Assembly: GCA_035640715.1 (NCBI GenBank)
Contig: DASQVO010000496.1
Location: forward strand, 1 to 16,762
Source of the DNA: DASQVO01 sp035640715
Lineage (GTDB): Bacteria > Actinomycetota > Actinomycetes > Streptosporangiales > Streptosporangiaceae
Length of the DNA stretch: 16,762 nucleotides
Direction: 5' to 3'
Below are positions 1 through 6,646 of this stretch, in pieces. The translations under genes and the position numbers were made by a program. A model generated the notes under the pieces. It worked only from the letters and a program-made list of their open reading frames with translations. It searched no databases and was not told the origin of the DNA. Within the stretch, counting starts at the first letter, position 1, and every line of letters starts with the position of its first letter.

Positions 1-2
1 GG

Positions 3-51
3 CCGGAAGACCGTGCCATGGACTACCTGTAGCGTGGAGCCCCACAGCTCC
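3..51 (+). other. possible 3' end of a plus-strand gene plus hairpin
   Basis: A plus-strand frame enters the window and ends at a TAG at 30-32 (last residues EDRAMDYL). It is followed at once by a short inverted repeat, GGAGC (36-40) and GCTCC (47-51), with a 6-nt loop. A stop followed by a hairpin would fit the end of an upstream gene with a terminator, but ten codons cannot prove coding. The rest of 52-287 shows no gene. It holds a 9-bp inverted repeat (102-110 with 147-155) and two near-identical 15-bp tandem copies at 187-216. Confidence 0.2.
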
Positions 52-101
52 GTCATGAGCCATGCGATCGTTGGGCGGTCGCCATCACCGACAGGCCTGA
101 C

Positions 102-155
102 CCGGATCTCCGGCTGATGCACCTCGCTATTATGCCGGCACGCAGCGAGATCCGG
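102..155. repeat. 9-bp inverted repeat, 36-nt spacer
   Basis: CCGGATCTC at 102-110 is the exact reverse complement of GAGATCCGG at 147-155. It lies downstream of the vapC-like gene (which ends at 288 on the minus strand) and could be a terminator-like or protein-binding dyad. There is no T-run on either side, so its function is unknown. Confidence 0.35.
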
Positions 156-186
156 CCACGTTAGACGCGCGTGCTGCCGCCCGGAA

Positions 187-216
187 CAGTTGTTCCTGTG
201 GCAGTTGTTCCCGTGG
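187..216 (+). repeat. 15-bp tandem duplication (2 copies)
   Basis: CAGTTGTTCCTGTGG (187-201) is followed directly by CAGTTGTTCCCGTGG (202-216), with one mismatch. No coding frame here is convincing, so this is most simply a replication-slippage duplication in the spacer beyond the toxin gene. Confidence 0.6.
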
Positions 217-287
217 CCGGGGGATCCGGCTCAGTCGCCGGGGGCGTCCAGCACCGCGCAGGCCAGGGCCCGCGTCGTAGACGGCGG

Positions 288-758
288 TCAGTGCGTGCTG
301 CCGAGCTTGCCGACGTGCGCAACGGCAACACCGGTCCGGCCCGCGACGAGCTTGGTCAGATGCGGCATGTCGGAGGTGACAATCAGTACCGATGCCACCC
401 GGTCGGCCGCTTCCGCCTGCTTCGCTGCCTCTATAGCGGTCGCAGCCACCATTGCGTCCACCGCCTGCTCGGATGACATTCCCGCAGCACCGATCAGATG
501 GCCGGCCCGCTGGCCGATCACTTCGCTGACCGGCTCCACGCCCACTCGGCCCAGCACGCGGTGTACCTCAGCGTCACGGCCGCTCCCCCGAAGAATTTCG
601 GCTAGAACGGCGGCGGACGTTACCACCCGGTGTCCTTCGTCGTAGGCCACCTTGAGCCGCACATACATCGCACGGTCGGTGGCTGCCTTCGACACTCCCT
701 CGTTGTCAAGCACCATCACGCCAGCAGCACGGGCGCGGGTCCGCCTTCGACGGCTCAT
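288..758 (-). CDS. VapC-like PIN-domain ribonuclease toxin
   Basis: This is a PIN-domain protein, by family a Mg2+-dependent endoribonuclease that acts as the toxin of a type II toxin-antitoxin pair by cutting tRNA or other RNA in the cytoplasm. Four acidic residues of the PIN metal site sit in the expected order: Asp in VLDNEG near the N-terminus, Glu in LAEILRG about 36 residues later, Asp in EQAVDAMVAA, and Asp in VTSDMPHL near the C-terminus. The length (about 156 residues) is usual for the family. The ATG at 758 is 2 nt past the antitoxin stop (761-763). A GTG at 770 would instead overlap the antitoxin, and an ATG at 716 would start right at the PIN core. No start has a good Shine-Dalgarno, so translation is probably coupled to the antitoxin. 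The family call is firm. Toxicity and target are inferred. Confidence 0.8.
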   Translation of the reverse strand: MSRRRRTRARAAGVMVLDNEGVSKAATDRAMYVRLKVAYDEGHRVVTSAAVLAEILRGSGRDAEVHRVLGRVGVEPVSEVIGQRAGHLIGAAGMSSEQAVDAMVAATAIEAAKQAEAADRVASVLIVTSDMPHLTKLVAGRTGVAVAHVGKLGSTH

Positions 759-760
759 GC

Positions 761-988
761 TTATGGCCACTCGGACCGGGCCGCTGCTACCTCATCATCG
801 CTGACCGGCCCATGCACCTGCTCCAGCTCCGCGACCAGGTCCCCAAGGCGATCATGCTCAAGCTGGCGCAAGAGGGCATGCGTAACATAGGCCGATACGT
901 TGCCATGGCCGACGCGTTCGCGGATCTGGGCGGCAAGTCCCTTGGGGACGGTGGCGGACAGCTTCTCAGTACCGAGCGACTCACTCAC
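761..988 (-). CDS. VapB-like antitoxin
   Basis: This small protein (75 residues from the GTG at 988) lies immediately upstream of the PIN toxin in the same direction. The N-terminal part (KLSATVPKGLAAQIRERVG, then NVSAYVTHALLRQLE) looks like a ribbon-helix-helix DNA-binding fold: one beta strand and two helices. The acidic tail ending DDEVAAARSEWP is typical of the toxin-wrapping C-terminus of such antitoxins. Antitoxins of this class neutralise the PIN nuclease and repress their own operon. A longer frame opens at 1042, but the residues before the GTG are not antitoxin-like and would run into the oxygenase gene end. A TATGAT hexamer lies 6 nt upstream of the GTG, which suggests a leaderless mRNA. 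Confidence 0.72.
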   Translation of the reverse strand: MSESLGTEKLSATVPKGLAAQIRERVGHGNVSAYVTHALLRQLEHDRLGDLVAELEQVHGPVSDDEVAAARSEWP

Positions 989-1010
989 ACCACAATCATA
1001 CCAATGGTGG
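989..1010 (-). promoter_or_regulatory. candidate vapBC promoter (leaderless) with small palindrome
   Basis: Read on the minus strand, TATGAT is followed by 6 nt and then the antitoxin GTG, the spacing expected if transcription starts at the start codon. It overlaps ACCATTGGT, a 9-bp palindrome that could be an autoregulatory operator half. No convincing -35 hexamer is visible 17 bp upstream. The assignment rests on spacing and the absence of a Shine-Dalgarno. Confidence 0.35.
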
Positions 1011-1038
1011 GATCGCTGCCGCAGAGCTAGGCAGGCAG

Positions 1039-2001
1039 TCACTTCACGGTCGCCGCTGCCGCGCGCTCAAGCAGGTACTCACCGGCGACGATGGGCGCGA
1101 AGTCTTTCTCTCCGGCGACCGGGCGGATGACCGTGTCGACCTCGGCCTCAAGGAACACGATCAGCGAGATCAGCTCCTCGTCCGGCGCTTCCGGCGAAGG
1201 CGGCAGCACCCGGTGCCGCGTGGAGCGCCATCGCTCGCCCGTCCAGCGCGATAGCAGGTCCGCGACGTTCACCGTGAACGCGTCGTCGACGTATGGCGCA
1301 TCCGCCCAGGTCCCGTCAAGCGCCTGGATCTGCAGCCCGCCGTAACCTGGCTGCCGGTCGAGAATGGTCAGGATTCCCCAGTCGGTGTGCGCGGCGACGC
1401 GGAACTGGCCGTCGAGCGGCGCTCCAGTGACGGCCAGCGGCGGGTAGCGGTTGATGTTGAAGGTGTGCGGCCCGGCAAGCGCGCGGGACACGAACCAGTC
1501 CTGCACCAGGCCGAGCGCGACGGCGCACATCCGCAGCAGATCGTAATAGAGATCGCGCGCCTGCGCGGTGAACTGCTCGCACATCCCCTCCAGGCCGGGG
1601 CACTCCGCGGGCCAGACATTGGGAGCGAACCAGACCTTGTCGATCTCGTCGTCACCGGTGCGGAAGGTCCGCCCGATGGTGAGGCTCTCCTTCAGGTCGG
1701 CGCGGCCGGGGTCTGCCACCTCGCCGTAGAACGCGTTCGCCTCGCCGCCCTGCGGGATCCAGCCTCGGCCGCCCACCGGGGTCGCGTACCTGGCCTTCTG
1801 CTCGGGCGGCAGCGCGAAGAACGCACGCGCGGATTCCCGGATCTGCTCCCGCAGCCCGGCCGCTACGCCATGGTTCTCGATCATCAGGAACCCGGACTGC
1901 CGGAGCGCCGCGTCGAGGCGGGCAGCGAGGCGGGTGCGCTGGGCCGGAGTACCCTCGCGCCACAGTGCGATGTCGAGCAGCGGGATGTCGGGTGTGGTCA
2001 T
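1039..2001 (-). CDS. isopenicillin-N-synthase-like Fe(II) oxygenase
   Basis: This is a non-haem Fe(II) dioxygenase of the isopenicillin N synthase / 2-oxoglutarate oxygenase family. The N-terminal DIOX_N-type segment is seen in IPLLDIALW and GFLMIENHGV. The double-stranded beta-helix core follows with the metal triad: His and Asp in AAHTDWGILT (about residues 205-207 from the ATG) and the distal His in RSTRHRVLPP (about 263). The substrate-side N-x-Y motif is present (NINRYPP). The usual RxS motif after the distal His is not seen: the equivalent stretch reads EELISLIVF, so the common 2OG-anchoring Arg seems to be absent. The start is taken as the ATG at 2001. A TTG at 2013 is possible but overlaps the Fic remnant stop. 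Substrate is unknown. Probably transcribed from its own promoter just upstream. Confidence 0.82.
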   Translation of the reverse strand: MTTPDIPLLDIALWREGTPAQRTRLAARLDAALRQSGFLMIENHGVAAGLREQIRESARAFFALPPEQKARYATPVGGRGWIPQGGEANAFYGEVADPGRADLKESLTIGRTFRTGDDEIDKVWFAPNVWPAECPGLEGMCEQFTAQARDLYYDLLRMCAVALGLVQDWFVSRALAGPHTFNINRYPPLAVTGAPLDGQFRVAAHTDWGILTILDRQPGYGGLQIQALDGTWADAPYVDDAFTVNVADLLSRWTGERWRSTRHRVLPPSPEAPDEELISLIVFLEAEVDTVIRPVAGEKDFAPIVAGEYLLERAAAATVK

Positions 2002-2009
2002 GACAGCAG

Positions 2010-2507
2010 TCAATATGAACAGCTTGAATTACAGAATAATTCAGATGGGGTAACCGGCGTGTGAACGACGTTGTCGGATGGTCTAGTCTCCGGGTGGGGT
2101 GCGACGTCCCAGACTGGAGTCATAGCGGCGTAGTGGATGTGCCGGATCTCGCTGAGCGTGATCAGTCGGCCATCGTGCCAGTCCCCGGGTTCTAGCGCCT
2201 GCCCGTAGACCCAGCGAGCGGCGTTGGCATACCCGCGGACCTCGTTATATTCGCTCAGCGGCTTGGCGCCGATGGCACGCCCGCCGTCCAGCAACTCCTG
2301 GACCTCGCGCAGGACCAGCGTGTTTCCCTCCAGTGCCGTCGAGTGGTGGGCCTCGGCATGCCAGATGTCATCCCAGATCGACTGTGCTTCTTTCGGGTTG
2401 GGCAGCCCGCCGAGCCGCTGGTTCAGCTCGGCCAGCGCCCGGTCCAGCCGTTCATAGACCGTCGCCCGGCTTGGCCGTCCCCTGCCTGCCACAATGGTTC
2501 CTGTCAC
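2010..2507 (-). pseudogene. truncated Fic-family protein, catalytic domain lost
   Basis: This is a remnant of a class II Fic protein, a family that transfers AMP from ATP to target proteins. The N-terminal Fic_N region is well preserved. STALEGN at about residues 56-62 matches the inhibitory (S/T)xxxE(G/N) motif that normally plugs the ATP site, and the following helices (LVLREVQELL, SEYNEVRGYANAARWV, ITLSEIRHIHYAAM) are the usual lead-in. After PVWDVAPHPETRPSD, about residue 145, the resemblance stops and the frame ends 20 residues later. The catalytic HPFxxGNGR loop is absent, so the product cannot be an AMP transferase. The last codons run through the AT-rich promoter region of the oxygenase, consistent with a 3' deletion that joined the two genes. 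Start is a GTG at 2507 without a clear ribosome site. Confidence 0.75.
2012..2043 (-). promoter_or_regulatory. operator-like dyad and -10 upstream of the oxygenase
   Basis: TGAATTA (2025-2031) and TAATTCA (2037-2043) form a perfect 7-bp inverted repeat around CAGAA, in an AT-rich patch that stands out from the GC-rich surroundings. On the minus strand the dyad is centred about 33 bp upstream of the oxygenase ATG, over the expected -35. A CATATT hexamer (2012-2017) lies about 10 nt upstream of the ATG. Compact dyads of this kind are common targets of dimeric regulators (MarR/GntR type). The regulator is not identified. Confidence 0.4.
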
Positions 2508-2524
2508 CTGGTGTTCGCTGACAA

Positions 2525-2565
2525 AGTTGGTACACCTACCCGGCAGCTAATTGAACATACCAACT
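2525..2565. promoter_or_regulatory. 8-bp inverted repeat upstream of the Fic remnant
   Basis: AGTTGGTA (2525-2532) and TACCAACT (2558-2565) are exact reverse complements, centre to centre 33 bp, close to three helical turns. They lie just upstream of the Fic remnant GTG, so paired operator half-sites are plausible. The rest of 2508-2888 holds the nrdJ terminator but no convincing gene. A 70-codon minus frame from a GTG at 2748 was considered and not accepted. Confidence 0.35.
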
Positions 2566-2760
2566 AGCGCGCTCAACATACTGATCAGGACGCGTGTTCG
2601 TGCGCTGGGCCGAAACACGGCCGCGGTTAGGACCGAAGGCGGCAGTCGGCCGGCCAAACGAGACGCGCGGACGCGAGCACTCACTGCTGATCTGCACCGT
2701 GGCCAGGTCAACGTCAACCTGGATATCTACTGCACGTTGGTGAATCACTGTCCTTGCCAC

Positions 2761-2797
2761 CACGGGCGCCCGCCTCCTGCACGGTCGGGCGCCCGTG
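2761..2797 (-). terminator. terminator after nrdJ
   Basis: A perfect 12-bp stem, CACGGGCGCCCG (2761-2772) with CGGGCGCCCGTG (2786-2797), closes a 13-nt loop about 90 nt past the nrdJ stop. There is no T-run, as is common for actinobacterial hairpin terminators. Confidence 0.65.
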
Positions 2798-2888
2798 CGC
2801 TGACCCCACGAAACGGCCAGTGCTGCTCGCCTGGTTAATTCAGGCCATGCCTCTGGACATGTTGCACCTGATGCAACATCGCTCAGTC

Positions 2889-5771
2889 TCAGCTGCAGCC
2901 GCTTGTGGAGCCGCAGCCTTCGCAGACGTAACAGCTTCCGGCGGGGCGCATCTTCGTGCCGCAGGTGAGGCAAAGCGGTGCGTCCGCGGTGCGGCCCTGC
3001 TGTGACTCGATCAGCTCAATTGAGCTGTGCGCCGCATAGCGGGCCGCCTCGGCCGCCGCCAGGCTGGCCTTGGCTTCTGGCTCCTCGCGCTCCGGTTGGA
3101 CGGGCTCGATGGCGGCGGACTGGGCCAGTTCCTCGGGATCGACCTCTTCCGCGAGCGCGCTGGGATCCTCACCGGCGAGCTGGGCGCTCCGTTCGGCCGC
3201 CGAAAGGATGCCGAGCTCCGCACGCTGGTCGTACGGCAGGTGGTCCAAGGCCAGGCGACGGAAGATGTAGTCCATCACCGAACTGGCGATCCGGACATCC
3301 GGGTCGTCGGTGAGCCCGGCCGGCTCGAAACGCATGTTGGTGAACTTGGCGACGTAGGACTCCAGCGGGATGCCGTACTGCAGGCCCACAGAGATGGCGA
3401 TTGAGAAGGCGTCCATCACGCCGGCCAGCGTCGAGCCCTGCTTGCCGAGCTTGAGGAAGACCTCCCCCACGCCGTCGTCGGGGTAGTTCGAGGCGGTCAT
3501 ATAGCCTTCGGCACCCGCGACGGAGAACCTGGTCACGGTGGCGGGCCGCTGCCGCGGCAGCCTCCTGCGGACCGGCCGGTGCTCATGGGGCACCTGCTCG
3601 GCCTCCGGCTTGGCCGCGCTGCTGGCAGGCTGCTCCTGCGCCGCGGCCGCGGGCTTCTTCCTCCCGTCGGAGAGCGGCTGGCCGACCTTGCAGTTGTCAC
3701 GGTAGATCGCCAGCGCCTTGAGGCCCAGCTTCCAGCCCTCGAAGTAGATCTTCTCGATGTCCTCGACCGTCGCGCTCTCGGGCATGTTCACGGTCTTGCT
3801 GACCGCGCCGCTCAGATGCGGCTGCACCGAGGCGATCATCCGGACATGGCCCATGGGGCTGATCGCGCGCTCTCCCATCGCGCAGTCGAAGACCTCGTAG
3901 TGCTCTGGCCGCAGTCCCGGGGCATCCACTACATGGCCATGCTCTGAGATGTACTCGGTGATCGCCTCGATCTGCTCCGGCTGGTAGCCGAGGTTCTTCA
4001 GGGCACGCGGCACGGTCTGGTTGATGATCTGCATCGAGCCGCCACCGACGAGCTTCTTGAACTTCACCAGGGCGAGGTCGGGCTCGATCCCTGTGGTGTC
4101 GCAGTCCATCATGAGGCCTATGGTCCCGGTAGGTGCGAGCAGGCTGGCCTGCGCGTTCCGGTAGCCGTTGGCCTCGCCGATGCGGAGGCAGTCCTGCCAG
4201 GCGGTGTTGGCGGCGGAAAGGATCTCGCGGTCCATCGCACCGACCGTCCGGACCCGGTCGCTGGCGTCGGCGTGCTTGCGCATCACGCGCTTGTGCGCGG
4301 CGGCGTTCCGCTCGTAGCCGTCGTACGTGCCAACGACCCCCGCCAGTTCGGCGGAGCGCTTGTAGGCCGCGCCCGTCATGAGCGACGTGATGGCCGCCGC
4401 AATCGCCCGGCCGCCTTCTGAGTCGTAGGCGTGCCCGGTCGCCATCAGCAGCGCGCCGAGGTTGGCGTAGCCGATGCCGAGTTGACGGTATGCCCGAGTC
4501 GTCTCCGTGATCTTCTCTGTCGGGAAGTCCGCAAAGCAGATGGAAATGTCCATCGCCGTGATGATGAGCTCGGTGATCCGCTGGAAGCGCTCCACGTCGA
4601 ACGTGTCATCCTCACGCAGGAATTTCAGCAGGTTGATGCTCGCAAGATTGCACGACGAGTTGTCGAGGTGAAGATACTCACTGCATGGGTTACTTGCGGT
4701 GATTCGTCCGGATTCGGGGCAGGTGTGCCAGTCGTTGATGGTGCCGTCGTACTGGATGCCGGGGTCGGCGCATTCCCAGGCCGCCTGCGCCATCTTGCGC
4801 AGGAGCCCCTTGGCGTCAACCCGCTTCACCAGTTCGCCCGTACGCCTGGCCAGCAGGTCAAACTGGCGGCCGTCCTCCACCGCGCGCATGAATTCATCCG
4901 ACACGCGCACCGAGTTATTCGCGTTCTGGTACTGGACGCTGACGATGTCCTTGCCGCCGAGATCCATGTCGAACCCGGCGTCGCGGAGGACACGCACCTT
5001 CTCTTCCTCGCGCGCCTTGGTCTCGATGAACTCCTCGACGTCCGGGTGATCGACGTCGAGGACCACCATTTTCGCCGCCCGCCGGGTGGCGCCGCCCGAC
5101 TTGATGGTGCCGGCCGAGGCGTCGGCCCCGCGCATGAAGGAGACGGGGCCGCTGGCGGTGCCGCCCGAGGAGAGCAGTTCCTTGCTGGAACGCAGCCGTG
5201 ACAGGTTGACCCCGGCACCGGACCCGCCCTTGAAGATCAGGCCCTCTTCCTTGTACCACTCCAGGATCGACTCCATGGTGTCGTCCACGGCCAGGATGAA
5301 ACACGCCGAGACCTGCTGAGGGGACAACGTGCCGACGTTGAACCAGACCGGCGAGTTGAAGCTGAAGATCTGATGGATGAGGGCGTACTTGAGCTCGTGC
5401 TCAAAGATCTCGGCGTCGGCGTCCGAGGCGAAATATCCGTGCTCCCGGCCAGCCGCCACATATACGCCGACAACGCGGTCAACGAGCTGCTTGAGGCTCC
5501 ACTCCCGCTGCGGCGTCCCCACCGCGCCGCGGAAGTACTTGGTCGTGACGATGTTGACGGCATTGATGGACCAGCAATCGGGAAACTCGACGCCATGCTG
5601 CTCGAAGTTGACCGTGCCATCACGCCAGTTCTTCATGATGACATCGCGACGTTCCCAGGTCACCTCGTCGTAGGGATGCACGCCCTCAGTGGTGTGAATC
5701 CGGCCTATCCTGAGTTCCTTACGCGCCTTCTTTCCCCGGGAAGCAGCGGACCCGCTTACCGTCTCCGTCAT
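2889..5771 (-). CDS. nrdJ: B12-dependent (class II) ribonucleotide reductase
   Basis: NrdJ reduces ribonucleotides to deoxyribonucleotides using adenosylcobalamin as radical source, so it works with or without oxygen. It has the size (about 960 residues) and order of the actinobacterial enzyme: an N-terminal segment (DCWSINAVNIVTTKYFRG), the substrate-site NSPVWFNVG and QVSACFILAVDD, GSGAGVNLS, the active-site NPCSEY followed by SSCNLASINL at about residue 360, the APTGTIGLMMDCDTTG loop, a low-complexity linker near 700, and a C-terminal cysteine cluster (CLTCGTKM...CYVCEGCG...GCS) thought to relay reducing equivalents. The ATG at 5771 is chosen over a TTG at 5777 because AAGGGGG lies about 9 nt upstream. 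nrdR precedes it by 110 bp in the same direction and the two are probably co-transcribed under NrdR control. Confidence 0.96.
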   Translation of the reverse strand: MTETVSGSAASRGKKARKELRIGRIHTTEGVHPYDEVTWERRDVIMKNWRDGTVNFEQHGVEFPDCWSINAVNIVTTKYFRGAVGTPQREWSLKQLVDRVVGVYVAAGREHGYFASDADAEIFEHELKYALIHQIFSFNSPVWFNVGTLSPQQVSACFILAVDDTMESILEWYKEEGLIFKGGSGAGVNLSRLRSSKELLSSGGTASGPVSFMRGADASAGTIKSGGATRRAAKMVVLDVDHPDVEEFIETKAREEEKVRVLRDAGFDMDLGGKDIVSVQYQNANNSVRVSDEFMRAVEDGRQFDLLARRTGELVKRVDAKGLLRKMAQAAWECADPGIQYDGTINDWHTCPESGRITASNPCSEYLHLDNSSCNLASINLLKFLREDDTFDVERFQRITELIITAMDISICFADFPTEKITETTRAYRQLGIGYANLGALLMATGHAYDSEGGRAIAAAITSLMTGAAYKRSAELAGVVGTYDGYERNAAAHKRVMRKHADASDRVRTVGAMDREILSAANTAWQDCLRIGEANGYRNAQASLLAPTGTIGLMMDCDTTGIEPDLALVKFKKLVGGGSMQIINQTVPRALKNLGYQPEQIEAITEYISEHGHVVDAPGLRPEHYEVFDCAMGERAISPMGHVRMIASVQPHLSGAVSKTVNMPESATVEDIEKIYFEGWKLGLKALAIYRDNCKVGQPLSDGRKKPAAAAQEQPASSAAKPEAEQVPHEHRPVRRRLPRQRPATVTRFSVAGAEGYMTASNYPDDGVGEVFLKLGKQGSTLAGVMDAFSIAISVGLQYGIPLESYVAKFTNMRFEPAGLTDDPDVRIASSVMDYIFRRLALDHLPYDQRAELGILSAAERSAQLAGEDPSALAEEVDPEELAQSAAIEPVQPEREEPEAKASLAAAEAARYAAHSSIELIESQQGRTADAPLCLTCGTKMRPAGSCYVCEGCGSTSGCS

Positions 5772-5850
5772 ACCCAAAGCCCCCTTCCGCGGCCCGCCCA
5801 GAGCCGCTCGTGCCGTTCTCGGCCTTTTCCAGCGATTAATTGCCTTGATT

Positions 5851-5894
5851 GCGCCGGCACCGTTTAATGCGCCGGCACCGTTTAATGCGCCGGC
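5851..5894. repeat. 18-bp tandem repeat over the nrdR stop (2.4 copies)
   Basis: GCGCCGGCACCGTTTAAT occurs at 5851-5868 and again at 5869-5886 with no mismatch, then its first 8 bases at 5887-5894. The nrdR stop (5882-5884) lies within the second copy, so the gene's last codons have been duplicated into the nrdR-nrdJ spacer. Most likely recent replication slippage. Each copy contains TTTAAT, so it also adds AT-rich hexamers upstream of nrdJ. Confidence 0.9.
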
Positions 5895-6373
5895 TTCTCC
5901 TCCACCTGCGCGGCGGTGTGCGCGTCCCGGTGCGCCAGGCGCAGCGCCTCGATCTCCTTCTCAAAGTCCGCGAGGGACTCGAACCCGCGGTAGACAGAGG
6001 CGAAGCGCAGGTAAGCGACCTCATCGAGCTCACGTAGCGGGCCGAGGATGGCCAGGCCGACCTCGTGCGAGGGAATCTCGGCGCAGCCCCGCGCCCTGAT
6101 CGTGTCCTCGACGCGCTGCGCCAGGACCGCAAGCTGATCTTCATCGACCGGGCGTCCCTGGCAGGCGCGGCGGACACCACTAACGATCTTGTTCCGGACG
6201 AACGGCTCGGTGGCACCACTCCGCTTGGCCACCATCAGGATGACCGTCTCCTGTGTGGTAAAACGCCGACCGCACTCCGGACATGCCCTGCGGCGGCGGA
6301 TCGCCAGGCCGTCATCGGCAGTGCGGCTGTCGATCACCCTGCTATCCGGGTGCCTGCAAAACGGACAGTGCAC
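5882..6373 (-). CDS. nrdR: transcriptional repressor NrdR
   Basis: NrdR is the Zn-ribbon/ATP-cone repressor of ribonucleotide reductase genes. It senses ATP/dATP and binds paired NrdR boxes. The N-terminal zinc ribbon is complete (MHCPFC and CPECGRRF, Cys 3, 6, 31, 34), followed by basic RRRR, then the ATP-cone (VAKRSGATEPFVRNKIVSGVRRAC... IRARGCAEIPSHEVGLAILGPLRELDEVAYLRFASVYRGF). At 163 residues it is slightly longer than usual owing to a short tail (HTAAQVEEKPAH). It starts at a GTG at 6373 with GAGGGG about 10 nt upstream. It is the first gene ahead of nrdJ, and two NrdR-box-like sites lie 52-99 bp upstream, implying repression of itself and nrdJ together. Confidence 0.96.
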   Translation of the reverse strand: MHCPFCRHPDSRVIDSRTADDGLAIRRRRACPECGRRFTTQETVILMVAKRSGATEPFVRNKIVSGVRRACQGRPVDEDQLAVLAQRVEDTIRARGCAEIPSHEVGLAILGPLRELDEVAYLRFASVYRGFESLADFEKEIEALRLAHRDAHTAAQVEEKPAH

Positions 6374-6424
6374 GCGATCACACCCCTCTGCAGCGAAACC
6401 CGCCTAGCACTTCCCTTACCGGGA

Positions 6425-6472
6425 ACACAACCTGTGGATAAAATACATCGGTGTAACTACTAGATGTTGTGG
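6425..6472 (-). promoter_or_regulatory. two NrdR-box-like sites upstream of nrdRJ
   Basis: ACACAACCTGTGGATA (plus strand, 6425-6440) and CCACAACATCTAGTAG (minus strand, 6472-6457) share the CACAAC core and the dyad form of NrdR boxes. Their centres are 32 bp apart, close to three turns of DNA, as expected for NrdR, which binds two boxes on one helix face. They sit in the only AT-richer part of the nrdR upstream region, where TTGAAC (minus strand) and TACACC form a possible -35/-10 pair. Confidence 0.65.
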
Positions 6473-6550
6473 TTCAACCGTAGACCACCTCGCCCCTCAC
6501 CGCAAGCGCCAGGCGGCCGTGTCCTGAAACCGCTGCAGCATGGCTGCTCA

Positions 6551-6568
6551 GCACGCCGGCAGGCGTGC
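6551..6568 (-). terminator. hairpin downstream of the LysM gene
   Basis: GCACGCC (6551-6557) and GGCGTGC (6562-6568) form a perfect 7-bp stem with a GGCA tetraloop, about 80 nt past the LysM gene stop and upstream of the nrdR promoter. There is no T-run. It is placed to separate LysM transcription from nrdRJ. Confidence 0.45.
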
Positions 6569-6646
6569 CGCGGCAGAGGCACCAGCATGCAGCACGAGGC
6601 GGCTGGCATCCAGCAGAAGCCGTCGGCGTGTCCGGCAGAGGCGCGT

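Noticed and set aside
1387..2064. Long plus-strand frame opposite the oxygenase gene
   Set aside because: It is the complement of a gene with a clear iron triad, with Arg/Ala/Gly-rich composition typical of GC-driven antisense frames. Similar long antisense frames over nrdJ, leuS, tmsB and tmsA were dismissed for the same reason.
2536..2748. 70-codon minus-strand frame from a GTG, with a protein-like start (VIHQRAVDIQVDVDLATVQIS)
   Set aside because: The second half is Arg-rich and featureless, the AAGGA is only 2 nt from the GTG, and the frame runs through the inverted repeat at 2558-2565. No family is recognised.
5772..5881. Possible cobalamin riboswitch ahead of nrdJ
   Set aside because: The nrdR-nrdJ spacer is only 110 bp, taken up in part by the tandem repeat, and lacks B12-box-like sequence. 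A B12-requiring enzyme is not expected to be shut off by B12.
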